DNA of 64,000 bases from assembly GCF_032062175.1 (NCBI RefSeq), contig NZ_DAMBQK010000012.1, forward strand, positions 60,057-124,056, written 5' to 3'. This stretch comes from Atlantibacter sp032062175 (GTDB lineage Bacteria; Pseudomonadota; Gammaproteobacteria; Enterobacterales; Enterobacteriaceae). The position numbers and the translations under genes were made by a program. Positions 1 through 7,735 of this stretch are shown here, in pieces (the stretch's first letter is position 1; each line of letters begins with the position of its first letter). Below the pieces are notes generated by a model. It was not told the DNA's origin. It did not search any database and worked only from the letters and a program-made list of their open reading frames with translations.

Positions 1-1031
1 ATAACCACGCGTTGTTCGGAATCAGAAGCCTTGATGATACCGATTTTCCACGCCTTTTCGCCACGCGCATTGAGTAAAGAAATCGCTTTTTCGGCCTCGC
101 TCGCAGGCAGCGCGATAACCATTCCGACGCCGCAGTTAAATGTGCGATACATCTCGTGTTTGCTGACGTTGCCTGCTTTCTGCATCCAGTCAAATACCGC
201 AGGCCACTGCCAGGAAGATTCGTCGATCACGGCTTGGGTGTTGTCCGGCAGCACGCGCGGAATGTTTTCCCAGAAGCCGCCGCCGGTCAGGTGGGCGATA
301 GCATGGACATCAGCCTGCTCGATCAGCTCCAGGATAGATTTCACATAAATGCGCGTCGGGGCCAGCAGGTGATCCGCCAGCGATTTGCCTTCCAGTTGCG
401 TGGTAAGCGGGTCGCAACCGCTGACGTCAACAATTTTGCGCACCAGGGAATAGCCGTTGGAGTGTGGACCGCTGGAAGCCAGCGCAATCAGCACATCGCC
501 ATCGGCCACTTTGGAACCGTCGATAATCTCTGACTTCTCGACCACACCCACGCAAAAACCAGCTACGTCGTAATCTTCGCCGTGATACATACCCGGCATT
601 TCCGCCGTTTCGCCGCCAACCAGCGCACAGCCGGACTGTAAACAGCCTTCGGCGATGCCGGTAATGACGCTGGCTGCGGTATCTACATCCAGTTTGCCGG
701 TGGCGTAGTAGTCCAGGAAGAACAGCGGTTCTGCGCCCTGTACCACCAGGTCGTTAACGCACATGGCGACCAAATCGATGCCGATGGTGTCGTGACGTTT
801 TAAATCCATTGCCAGACGCAGCTTGGTGCCGACGCCGTCGGTGCCCGATACCAGAACCGGCTCGCGATATTTCTGCGGCAACGCGCACAATGCGCCGAAT
901 CCGCCCAGTCCGCCCATGACTTCAGGGCGGCGAGTTTTTTTCACGACGCCTTTAATACGGTCGACCAGAGCATTACCTGCATCAATATCAACGCCGGCAT
1001 CTTTATAGCTGAGAGAGGTTTTATCGGTCAC
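1..1031 (-). CDS. purM: Phosphoribosylformylglycinamidine cyclo-ligase (AIR synthetase), 3' end cut by window edge
   Basis: PurM catalyses ATP-dependent ring closure of FGAM to AIR, the fifth step of de novo purine synthesis, in the cytoplasm. The reverse strand reads from a GTG start with MTDKTSLSYKDAG at the N-terminus, then the glycine-rich GLGGFGAL segment and SGTDGVGTKL, which is the family's nucleotide/substrate-binding region. About 343 codons are visible and the frame is open to the edge, ending ...SEQRVV. E. coli PurM has 345 residues, so only about two residues and the stop are missing. The gene diverges from upp and has a near-consensus PurR box about 56 bp upstream of the start. 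In relatives purN follows in the same operon, outside this window. Confidence 0.97.
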   Translation of the reverse strand, partial: MTDKTSLSYKDAGVDIDAGNALVDRIKGVVKKTRRPEVMGGLGGFGALCALPQKYREPVLVSGTDGVGTKLRLAMDLKRHDTIGIDLVAMCVNDLVVQGAEPLFFLDYYATGKLDVDTAASVITGIAEGCLQSGCALVGGETAEMPGMYHGEDYDVAGFCVGVVEKSEIIDGSKVADGDVLIALASSGPHSNGYSLVRKIVDVSGCDPLTTQLEGKSLADHLLAPTRIYVKSILELIEQADVHAIAHLTGGGFWENIPRVLPDNTQAVIDESSWQWPAVFDWMQKAGNVSKHEMYRTFNCGVGMVIALPASEAEKAISLLNARGEKAWKIGIIKASDSEQRVV

Positions 1032-1086
1032 TGCACAATCCCCACGCGGTTGCGGTAGTAAGAAAACGCGGCAATTCTAACAGTGC

Positions 1087-1102
1087 AGGCAAACGTTTGC
1101 GA
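1087..1102. promoter_or_regulatory. PurR operator of purM
   Basis: The 16-mer AGGCAAACGTTTGCGA matches the PurR consensus ACGCAAACGTTTGCGT at 14 of 16 positions and is palindromic around its central CG. It lies in the purM-upp divergent spacer, about 56 bp upstream of the purM GTG, where PurR represses purMN in E. coli. Binding itself is inferred. Confidence 0.85.
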
Positions 1103-1203
1103 GCCTCTTATTTAGCGCATTTAAAATCTTATGGCGTAGACTGATTTCAGTTCGGTTGATCCCGATCATGACCATTAGATATGGCGCAGCGGCGAAAAAG
1201 CGG

Positions 1204-1224
1204 TATAATCCGGCGATTTTTTTT
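1204..1224 (+). promoter_or_regulatory. upp promoter -10 and reiterative-transcription start tract
   Basis: A perfect TATAAT at 1204-1209 is followed six bases later by G-A-T8-G (1215-1225). In E. coli the same initial transcribed sequence makes upp sensitive to UTP: at high UTP, RNA polymerase stutters in the T tract and aborts. The tract is preserved here in length and spacing. No good -35 hexamer is obvious. Confidence 0.8.
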
Positions 1225-1254
1225 GTGGCTGCCACCTTTCTGGGGAGAAAGAGT

Positions 1255-1881
1255 ATGAAGATCGTGGAAGTGAAACACCCACTCGTCAAACACAAGCTCG
1301 GGCTGATGCGTGAAAATGATATTAGCACCAAGCGCTTTCGTGAACTGGCCTCGGAAGTGGGCAGCCTGCTGACCTATGAAGCGACTTCCGACCTCGAAAC
1401 CGAGAGAGTGGTTATCGAAGGCTGGAACGGCCCGGTAGAAGTCGAACAAATCAAAGGCAAAAAAATTACCGTGGTGCCGATCCTGCGTGCCGGTCTGGGC
1501 ATGATGGAAGGCGTACTGGAGCACGTGCCGAGCGCGCGTATCAGCGTGGTAGGTATCTACCGTAACGAAGAGACGCTGGAGCCGGTTCCTTATTTCCAGA
1601 AGCTGGTTTCCAACATCGACGAGCGTATGGCGCTGGTGGTTGACCCGATGCTGGCGACCGGCGGCTCAATGATCGCCACTATTGACCTGCTGAAAAACGC
1701 CGGCTGCCACAGCATTAAAGTACTGGTGCTGGTTGCCGCGCCGGAAGGTATCGCCGCGCTGGAGAAAGCGCACCCGGACGTAGAGTTGTACACTGCGTCT
1801 ATCGACAAGGGATTGAACGAGCACGGATACATCATTCCGGGCCTCGGCGATGCCGGCGACAAGATTTTTGGTACTAAATAA
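1255..1881 (+). CDS. upp: Uracil phosphoribosyltransferase
   Basis: Upp salvages uracil by condensing it with PRPP to give UMP, in the cytoplasm. The product has 208 residues, the same as E. coli Upp, starting MKIVEVKHPLVKHKLGLMR. The PRPP-binding loop VVDPMLATGGSMIA lies around residues 128-141, and the C-terminal uracil-binding region YIIPGLGDAGDKIFGTK is intact. The ATG at 1255 is preferred over the upstream in-frame ATG at 1156 because it matches the family N-terminus and follows a GGGGAGAAAG ribosome-binding site. It is followed by uraA, with a hairpin in between. Expression is probably UTP-regulated through the T8 tract at the start site. Confidence 0.98.
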   Translation: MKIVEVKHPLVKHKLGLMRENDISTKRFRELASEVGSLLTYEATSDLETERVVIEGWNGPVEVEQIKGKKITVVPILRAGLGMMEGVLEHVPSARISVVGIYRNEETLEPVPYFQKLVSNIDERMALVVDPMLATGGSMIATIDLLKNAGCHSIKVLVLVAAPEGIAALEKAHPDVELYTASIDKGLNEHGYIIPGLGDAGDKIFGTK

Positions 1882-1891
1882 ATGAACGCAT

Positions 1892-1925
1892 AAAAAAAGC
1901 CGACTTCGATAGTCGGCTTTTTTTT
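1892..1925 (+). terminator. Hairpin with T tract between upp and uraA
   Basis: AAAAAAAGCCGACT-tcgat-AGTCGGCTTTTTTTT forms a strong GC stem followed by eight or more T residues. It lies 11 bp after the upp stop and about 60 bp before uraA, so it probably terminates part of upp transcription and lowers uraA expression relative to upp. Confidence 0.85.
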
Positions 1926-1987
1926 GGGTTATTCATCAGTAATCGTTATTTCATAAATCATTACAACAACACTCAGAGGAAAACACT

Positions 1988-3274
1988 ATGACGCGCCGTG
2001 CTATCGGGGTAAGCGAAAGACCACCGCTGCTTCAAACCATCCCGCTTAGTTTGCAGCACTTGTTCGCCATGTTTGGCGCAACCGTGCTGGTGCCAATCCT
2101 GTTTCATATCAACCCGGCCACCGTGCTGCTGTTTAACGGTATCGGGACCCTGCTGTATCTGTTTATCTGTAAGGGCAAAATCCCGGCCTATCTTGGGTCG
2201 AGCTTTGCGTTTATCTCTCCGGTGTTGTTACTGCTGCCGTTGGGTTATGAACTGGCCCTGGGCGGCTTTATCGTCTGCGGTGCGCTGTTTTGCCTGGTGG
2301 CGTTGATTGTCAAAAAAGCCGGGACTGGCTGGCTGGACGTGATGTTCCCGCCTGCGGCGATGGGCGCGATTGTGGCGGTTATCGGTCTGGAACTGGCGGG
2401 CGTGGCGGCCAATATGGCGGGTCTGCTGCCAGCGGAAGGGCAGATGCCGGATTCCACCACCATTATCATTTCGTTGGTGACGCTGGGCGTGACGGTATTT
2501 GGCTCGGTGCTGTTTCGCGGCTTCCTGGCGATTATCCCGATCCTGATCGGCGTGCTGGCGGGTTACGCGCTCTCCTTCATCATGGGCGTGGTTGATATCA
2601 CGCCAATTAAAGACGCGCACTGGTTCGCGCTGCCAACTTTCTACACCCCGCGCTTCGAGTGGTTCGCTATTTTCACTATCTTGCCTGCGGCGCTGGTGGT
2701 GATTGCCGAACACGTCGGGCACCTGGTGGTAACGGCCAATATCGTCAAGAAAGACCTGATTCGCGATCCGGGCCTGCATCGCTCCATGTTCGCCAACGGT
2801 TTCTCCACCATGATTTCCGGTTTCTTCGGCTCCACGCCGAACACCACCTACGGTGAAAACATCGGCGTGATGGCGATTACCCGCGTTTACAGTACCTGGG
2901 TTATCGGCGGCGCGGCGATTATCGCGATTCTGCTCTCCTGCGTCGGTAAACTGGCGGCGGCGATCCAGATTATCCCGGTTCCGGTGATGGGCGGCGTGTC
3001 GCTGCTGCTGTACGGGGTGATCGGCGCGTCCGGTATTCGCGTACTGATCGACTCCAAAGTGGATTACAGCAAAGCGCAAAACCTGATCCTCACCTCGGTG
3101 ATCCTGATCATCGGCGTCAGCGGCGCGAAAGTGCATGTTGGCGCGGCGGAGCTGAAAGGCATGGCGCTGGCGACCATTGTCGGTGTGCTGCTGAGCCTGA
3201 TTTTCAAATTAATCAGCGTACTGCGCCCGGAAGAAGTGGTGCTGGACGCGGAAGATCAGGAAAAAGCCTCCTGA
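1988..3274 (+). CDS. uraA: Uracil:proton symporter
   Basis: UraA is an inner-membrane nucleobase/ascorbate transporter (NAT/NCS2 family) importing uracil with protons. The product has 428 residues (E. coli 429), starting MTRRAIGVSERPPLLQTIPLSLQHLFAMFGATV. It is almost entirely hydrophobic helices, consistent with the 14-helix fold of the family. The signature region around NTTYGENIGVMAITRVYS (about residues 288-305) is present, including the glutamate implicated in uracil binding. The start ATG follows CAGAGGAAAACACT. It lies downstream of upp, so import is coupled to salvage, but a hairpin separates the two genes. Confidence 0.97.
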   Translation: MTRRAIGVSERPPLLQTIPLSLQHLFAMFGATVLVPILFHINPATVLLFNGIGTLLYLFICKGKIPAYLGSSFAFISPVLLLLPLGYELALGGFIVCGALFCLVALIVKKAGTGWLDVMFPPAAMGAIVAVIGLELAGVAANMAGLLPAEGQMPDSTTIIISLVTLGVTVFGSVLFRGFLAIIPILIGVLAGYALSFIMGVVDITPIKDAHWFALPTFYTPRFEWFAIFTILPAALVVIAEHVGHLVVTANIVKKDLIRDPGLHRSMFANGFSTMISGFFGSTPNTTYGENIGVMAITRVYSTWVIGGAAIIAILLSCVGKLAAAIQIIPVPVMGGVSLLLYGVIGASGIRVLIDSKVDYSKAQNLILTSVILIIGVSGAKVHVGAAELKGMALATIVGVLLSLIFKLISVLRPEEVVLDAEDQEKAS

Positions 3275-3282
3275 TCGTAGTA

Positions 3283-3307
3283 AACCGGGCGGATCTGCCG
3301 CCCGGTT
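3283..3307 (+). terminator. Stem-loop after uraA
   Basis: AACCGGGCGG-atctg-CCGCCCGGTT is a perfect 10-bp stem starting 8 bp after the uraA stop. No T tract follows, so it may only stabilise the mRNA 3' end or pause polymerase. Confidence 0.5.
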
Positions 3308-3371
3308 CAATACGCGGCCTTTTCTGTGATAAACTCAGCGCGATTTTACTCAGGCACTGGTTGAGGTCTCT

Positions 3372-4073
3372 CTGAACACACCGGCACAGCTCTCTTTGCC
3401 ACTCTATCTACCCGATGATGAAACTTTCGCAAGTTTCTGGCCGGGTGATAACCCTTCTTTATTAGCCGCGCTGCAAAACGTGTTACGTCAGGAGCACAGC
3501 GGTTATATCTACATCTGGTCTCGCGAAGGGGCAGGGCGCAGCCATCTGCTGCATGCGGCGTGCGCGGAACTCTCGGCGCGCGGCGATGCGGTAGGCTATG
3601 TTCCTCTCGATAAACGCACCTGGTTTGTCCCGGAAGTGCTTGATGGTATGGAACAATTGTCGCTGGTGTGCATTGATAATATTGAATGCATCGCGGGCGA
3701 TGAGCTGTGGGAAATGGCGATTTTTAATCTCTATAACCGCATTCTGGAATCCGGCAAAACGCGATTGTTGATCACCGGCGACAGACCGCCGCGCCAGCTT
3801 AATCTCCAGCTTGCTGATTTAGCCTCCCGCCTCGACTGGGGGCAAATATACAAGCTTCAGCCGCTGTCGGATGACGATAAATTGCTGGCGCTACAGCTGC
3901 GGGCGCGCCAGCGCGGGTTTGAACTGCCGGAAGATGTGGGGCGTTTTTTACTCAAGCGGCTGGACCGGGAAATGCGCACGCTGTTTATGACGCTCGATCA
4001 GCTGGATCGCGCCTCGATTACCGCACAGCGCAAATTAACGATTCCGTTTGTGAAAGATATTCTCGGACTGTAA
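3372..4073 (+). CDS. hda: DnaA inactivator protein Hda, probable CTG start
   Basis: Hda works with the DNA-loaded beta clamp to stimulate hydrolysis of ATP on DnaA (RIDA), preventing re-initiation at oriC. The reading frame has no ATG near the expected N-terminus. Translation from CTG at 3372 gives 233 residues, the E. coli length, beginning (M)NTPAQLSLPLYL. This includes the clamp-binding motif QLSLPL at residues 6-11. The alternative TTG at 3396 would delete that motif. A GAGGT ribosome-binding sequence lies 4-5 bp before the CTG. The AAA+ core shows a Walker A (REGAGRSHLL, about residue 51), a Walker B (LVCIDNIE) and the SRLDWG arginine-finger segment. The CTG start agrees with what is reported for E. 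coli hda. Confidence 0.95.
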   Translation: MNTPAQLSLPLYLPDDETFASFWPGDNPSLLAALQNVLRQEHSGYIYIWSREGAGRSHLLHAACAELSARGDAVGYVPLDKRTWFVPEVLDGMEQLSLVCIDNIECIAGDELWEMAIFNLYNRILESGKTRLLITGDRPPRQLNLQLADLASRLDWGQIYKLQPLSDDDKLLALQLRARQRGFELPEDVGRFLLKRLDREMRTLFMTLDQLDRASITAQRKLTIPFVKDILGL

Positions 4074-4097
4074 CCGCAGGCTGCTGCGCCTGCGGTT
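4072..4097. terminator. Stem-loop between convergent hda and yfgD
   Basis: AACCGCAGG-N8-CCTGCGGTT is a 9-bp perfect stem that overlaps the hda stop codon and lies just outside the 3' end of yfgD. It lacks a long T run, so it is a weak or Rho-assisted terminator candidate. Confidence 0.4.
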
Positions 4098-4105
4098 AAG
4101 GCGTG

Positions 4106-4462
4106 TTAAAGGATTTCCAGCACCGACTCCGGCGGCCGGCCAATACGGGCATTCCCGTCAGTCACCACTATCGGGCGCTCAATCAGTTTCGGGTTTTCAA
4201 CCATCGCGGCGATAAGCTGTTCTTCCGTCAGTGCCGGATCGCCGAGCTTCAACTCGCTATAAATCTCTTCTTTCTGGCGCATTAAGTGACGTGCACTGCT
4301 GTATCCCAGTTGCTTAAGCAGCTGTCTGATCGTTTCTGCATCCGGTGGCGTTTCCAGATACAGCACCACCTCCGGTTCAACGCCGTTCTCTTTCAGTAAA
4401 TTCAGCGTTTCGCGGCTCTTGGAACAGCGTGGGTTATGGTAAATCGTGACCTTACGAGACAT
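4106..4462 (-). CDS. yfgD: ArsC-family thioredoxin-fold protein
   Basis: The 118-residue product belongs to the ArsC/Spx-like family. It begins MSRKVTIYHNPRCSKSRETLNLL, with the nucleophilic cysteine of arsenate reductases at position 13 in the NPRCSKSR motif. The C-terminal RPIVVTDGNARIGRPPE segment is typical of ArsC-type reductases. The family uses glutathione/glutaredoxin to reduce arsenate, but a chromosomal copy with no ars operon may have another thiol substrate. It ends convergently with hda and starts 11 bp downstream of bepA, so it is probably co-transcribed with bepA. E. coli YfgD has 119 residues in the same place. Confidence 0.9.
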   Translation of the reverse strand: MSRKVTIYHNPRCSKSRETLNLLKENGVEPEVVLYLETPPDAETIRQLLKQLGYSSARHLMRQKEEIYSELKLGDPALTEEQLIAAMVENPKLIERPIVVTDGNARIGRPPESVLEIL

Positions 4463-4473
4463 TCTTTCTCCTT

Positions 4474-5937
4474 TTACATTTTCTCATAGGGGCGGAATCG
4501 CATCTGCAACTGGCGGAACTGATCAATACGCGCATCGTAGCGCGCCTGTTGCAGGCTGCCGACTTTCACTTGCGAACTGGCGCTGCTTAACAGCGAAATA
4601 GACTGATCGAGCCTGCCCAGTAGCGCCATGACTTCTGCGCGAGCCGCCAGTTCCTGGTCGCGGTTGCCGAGCGCAGCCTGGGCCTGTGCCAGCAGATCCC
4701 AGCCGTTGGAATCATCGGGATGAGAGAAGGTATAACGGTTAAGGATTTTCACCGATTCCCCCGGCTGTTTCGCTTCAAGCCAGGCGTTCGCCAGGTTCAA
4801 TTGCAGCACCGGATTATTTTTCAGATCCGGGGCATTTTTCAGGCGATTAACCGCATCGTTGGCTTTATTCAGCCCTAAATCGATATCGGTTGAGAGATCC
4901 AGATACCACGGATTTCCGGGTTGGGCGGTAATCAGCGGCTGCAACAGCGTGCGCGCTTCGGCGAAGTTTTTCGCCACCATCGCCTGCAACGCTTTGCCAT
5001 AGGCAGCGGCATGTTGTTCACGAACGTTGCCCTTCGACCAGGCGTCGAGAATATCGCTGGTGAGCTGATTGCGCCCGGAGTTGTACATCCCCAGGGTACG
5101 CGCTTTCGCCATATAGAAATCTTCCGACGACTGCGCCACCACCGGACGCATCTGGTTGGCGCGGTTACGCGCATCGGATAAACGGCTTTCTGGCAGCGGG
5201 TGCGTCAGCAAAATCTCCGGCGGGCGCGAGGAGTAGCGCGCCTGATCGAGCAGTTTCTCCAGAAATGTCGGCATCGCCTGAGGATCGAAGCCGGAACGCT
5301 GCAACACCTGAATGCCGATGCGGTCCGCTTCTTGCTCGTTTTGCTGGGTAAAACTGATCACGCCCTGCTGAGTACCGGCAAGCGTACCGGTCAGCGCCGC
5401 CATACCGGCTTGCGGGCTGGCCATGGCGAGCAGAATCGAGCCCAGCGCGCCTACCCAGGTCAGCGGCGCATTACGCTTTTGATCTTCCATCGCGCGCGCC
5501 AGATGGCGCTGGGTGACGTGAGAAATTTCGTGCGCCATCACCGAGGCCAGTTGGCTTTCATTATCGGCGTAGCGGAACAGCGCGGTATGCAATACCACGT
5601 TGCCGCCGAAAAAGGCGAAGGCGTTGATTTCGTCGTTATTGATCAAAAAGAAATGAAACGGCGTGCGTACCGAGTCCGCATGGGCGACCAGGCGCATCCC
5701 CAGCCCGTTGATATATTGCACTAACAGCGGATCGTTGATTAGCGGCGCACTACCGCGCAGCTGGCGCACATAGTAATCGCCCATCTGCAACTCTTGCCCA
5801 ATGGAGAGCGTACTGCCCGCCGAAGTGCCCATATCAGGGAGTTCAGTGGCGCTATGCGCGAATGCGGGAACCAGTGAGCCCGCCACCATGGCGGTAATGA
5901 GCGTTGCAACCAGTGTCTTTTTCAACTGCCTGAACAT
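4474..5937 (-). CDS. bepA: Periplasmic metalloprotease and chaperone BepA
   Basis: BepA maintains outer-membrane assembly by promoting LptD maturation or degrading stalled LptD and BamA in the periplasm. The product has 487 residues, exactly the E. coli length, when started at the MFRQLKK methionine. A signal peptide (KKTLVATLITAMVAGSLVPAFA) precedes an M48 zinc protease domain with HEISH at residues 136-140. The C-terminal half, from about residue 310, is rich in TPR-like helices. The in-frame upstream ATG at 5997 would precede the signal peptide with 20 charged residues and is rejected. A sigma-E-like promoter may lie just upstream. It diverges from perM. Confidence 0.96.
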   Translation of the reverse strand: MFRQLKKTLVATLITAMVAGSLVPAFAHSATELPDMGTSAGSTLSIGQELQMGDYYVRQLRGSAPLINDPLLVQYINGLGMRLVAHADSVRTPFHFFLINNDEINAFAFFGGNVVLHTALFRYADNESQLASVMAHEISHVTQRHLARAMEDQKRNAPLTWVGALGSILLAMASPQAGMAALTGTLAGTQQGVISFTQQNEQEADRIGIQVLQRSGFDPQAMPTFLEKLLDQARYSSRPPEILLTHPLPESRLSDARNRANQMRPVVAQSSEDFYMAKARTLGMYNSGRNQLTSDILDAWSKGNVREQHAAAYGKALQAMVAKNFAEARTLLQPLITAQPGNPWYLDLSTDIDLGLNKANDAVNRLKNAPDLKNNPVLQLNLANAWLEAKQPGESVKILNRYTFSHPDDSNGWDLLAQAQAALGNRDQELAARAEVMALLGRLDQSISLLSSASSQVKVGSLQQARYDARIDQFRQLQMRFRPYEKM

Positions 5938-5968
5938 AACCACGTCCTGTCTGTCTGGAATCTCTGAT

Positions 5969-5995
5969 TTTGACCTGCGCGACGCCGCTTTGTTC
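5969..5995 (-). promoter_or_regulatory. Possible sigma-E promoter of bepA
   Basis: On the minus strand GAACAAA, a 15-base spacer and TCAAA lie about 30 bp upstream of the bepA ATG. The -10 and spacing fit sigma-E promoters; the -35 fits only partly (consensus GGAACTT). bepA is in the E. coli sigma-E regulon. Confidence 0.35.
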
Positions 5996-6148
5996 ATTGC
6001 AGAGCAAAAGGCCGTCTGAGCGAGGAAAAGATATCTTAGTTAGCCTGAATGCGATTGTCTTGAGGGGGCCAGAAAAAATGGGCTCTTTTTTTGTTTCGTT
6101 TAGATACAATCCGAATAGCGCTTTAGCTGGTACCTCAGGGAAAGAAAG

Positions 6149-7216
6149 ATGCTCGATATGTTAATGCAGTGGTATCGCCGCCGGTTTTCCGACCCGGAAG
6201 CGATAGCGCTGCTGGTTATTCTGGTTGCGGGTTTCTGCATCCTGTTCTTTTTTCACAGCCTGTTAGCCCCACTGCTGGTGGCTATCGTGCTGGCATTTTT
6301 GCTGGAGTGGCCCACGGTACGCCTTGAGCGCATCGGCTGTTCTCGCACTCTGGCGGCAACGCTGGTGCTGGTGCTGTTTATCGGCATCGTGCTGGTGATG
6401 GCGTTTGTGGTGATCCCGGTGGCCTGGCAACAGGGGATTTATTTAATCCGCGATATGCCGGGGATGCTGAATAAGCTCTCAGATTTTGCCGCTACCCTGC
6501 CGAAACGCTACCCGGCCTTGATGGACGCGGGGATTATCGACGCCATGGCGGAAAATATGCGCGCCCGCATGACCGTGGTCGGCGATTCGGTGGTGAAATT
6601 CTCGCTGGCGTCGCTGGTGGGGTTATTAACCCTCGCCATTTACCTGATCCTGGTGCCGCTGATGGTGTTTTTCCTGGTGAAAGACAAAGAGCAGATGCTC
6701 AATGCGGTGCGCCGGGTTTTACCGCGCAATCGCGGGCTGGCGGGCCAGGTCTGGACTGAAATGAACCAGCAGATCACCAACTATATTCGCGGCAAAGTGC
6801 TGGAAATGGTCGTGGTCGGCGTCGCCACCTGGATTGGCTTTCGCATCTTTGGCCTGAATTACTCGCTACTGTTGGCAGTGCTTGTTGGGTTATCAGTCTT
6901 GATCCCCTATATCGGCGCGTTTGTGGTGACTATCCCGGTCGTCTGCGTGGCGCTGTTCCAGTTTGGGCTGGGCACCGAGTTCTGGAGCTGCTTCGCGGTT
7001 TACCTGATTATCCAGGCGCTGGACGGCAACCTGCTGGTGCCGGTGTTGTTCTCGGAAGCCGTAAACCTGCACCCGCTGGTGATTATTCTGTCGGTGGTGA
7101 TTTTCGGCGGGCTATGGGGATTCTGGGGCGTGTTTTTCGCCATCCCGCTGGCGACGTTGATTAAGGCCGTGGTTCATGCCTGGCCGGATGGGTTGTCGGT
7201 TGAAGATAAACCGTAA
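6149..7216 (+). CDS. perM: AI-2E family putative permease
   Basis: PerM is a multi-pass inner-membrane protein of the AI-2E/UPF0118 transporter family. Its substrate is not established. The 355-residue product (E. coli 353) starts MLDMLMQWYRRRFSDPEAIALLVILVAG. It shows about seven to eight hydrophobic segments: two near the N-terminus (about residues 18-60), one at 70-95, one near 150-175, and a C-terminal group from about 225 to 345. The amphipathic soluble stretch between residues 100 and 150 is typical. The ATG at 6149 follows AGGGAAAGAAAG. It diverges from bepA and converges on bcp across a shared terminator. Confidence 0.93.
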   Translation: MLDMLMQWYRRRFSDPEAIALLVILVAGFCILFFFHSLLAPLLVAIVLAFLLEWPTVRLERIGCSRTLAATLVLVLFIGIVLVMAFVVIPVAWQQGIYLIRDMPGMLNKLSDFAATLPKRYPALMDAGIIDAMAENMRARMTVVGDSVVKFSLASLVGLLTLAIYLILVPLMVFFLVKDKEQMLNAVRRVLPRNRGLAGQVWTEMNQQITNYIRGKVLEMVVVGVATWIGFRIFGLNYSLLLAVLVGLSVLIPYIGAFVVTIPVVCVALFQFGLGTEFWSCFAVYLIIQALDGNLLVPVLFSEAVNLHPLVIILSVVIFGGLWGFWGVFFAIPLATLIKAVVHAWPDGLSVEDKP

Positions 7217-7223
7217 CGCAGAC

Positions 7224-7251
7224 AAAAAAGCCGACATCGCGTCGGCTTTTT
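7224..7251. terminator. Bidirectional terminator between perM and bcp
   Basis: AAAAAAGCCGAC-atcgc-GTCGGCTTTTT, a 6-bp GC stem flanked by A and T tracts, lies 8 bp after the perM stop and 14 bp past the bcp stop. It can serve both convergent genes. Confidence 0.85.
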
Positions 7252-7264
7252 ACATCAAAGGTAT

Positions 7265-7735
7265 TTAACGGTTTTCGTTCAGCCAGGCTAAGACCACATC
7301 GTGGTGGTTGCTGGTTTTGAAATCGTCAAACACGTGTTCAACGACGCCGTTGCCGTCCAGCAGAAAACTAATGCGGTGAATACCGTCATAGGTTTTCCCC
7401 ATAAATGATTTTTCGCCCCATACGCCAAACTGTTCGCAAACCTGATGGTCTTCATCGGAAAGCAGGGTGAAATTAAGCAACTCTTTTTCTGCGAAACGCG
7501 AGAGTTTCTCGGGTTTATCGGTGCTGATCCCTAATACTTCAACACCGGCTTTTTTCAAATCGTCCATGTTGTCGCGCAGCCCGCAAGCTTGCACGGTACA
7601 ACCAGGCGTCATGGCCTTCGGGTAAAAGTAAACCAGAACACGCTGTCCCTGGAAGTCGGTCAAATTTACTTGTTCACCGTCCTGATCGGGCAAGCTAAAT
7701 TTTGGTGCGTTCTCTCCGGCTTTCAGTGGGTTCAT
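7265..7735 (-). CDS. bcp: Thiol peroxidase, atypical 2-Cys/1-Cys peroxiredoxin
   Basis: Bcp reduces hydrogen peroxide and organic hydroperoxides using thioredoxin, in the cytoplasm. The 156-residue product equals the E. coli length. The peroxidatic cysteine is in TPGCTVQACGLRD (about residue 46), with the resolving cysteine five residues later. The conserved arginine region FGVWGEKSFMGKTYDGIHRIS follows. The start ATG overlaps the stop of gcvR (TAATG), so the two genes form a translationally coupled operon transcribed from gcvR. Confidence 0.96.
   Translation of the reverse strand: MNPLKAGENAPKFSLPDQDGEQVNLTDFQGQRVLVYFYPKAMTPGCTVQACGLRDNMDDLKKAGVEVLGISTDKPEKLSRFAEKELLNFTLLSDEDHQVCEQFGVWGEKSFMGKTYDGIHRISFLLDGNGVVEHVFDDFKTSNHHDVVLAWLNENR

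Noticed and set aside
2228..3136. A 302-codon open frame on the minus strand
   Set aside because: It is antisense to uraA, His/Arg/Gln-rich as expected for the reverse frame of a GC-rich gene, and resembles no known family.
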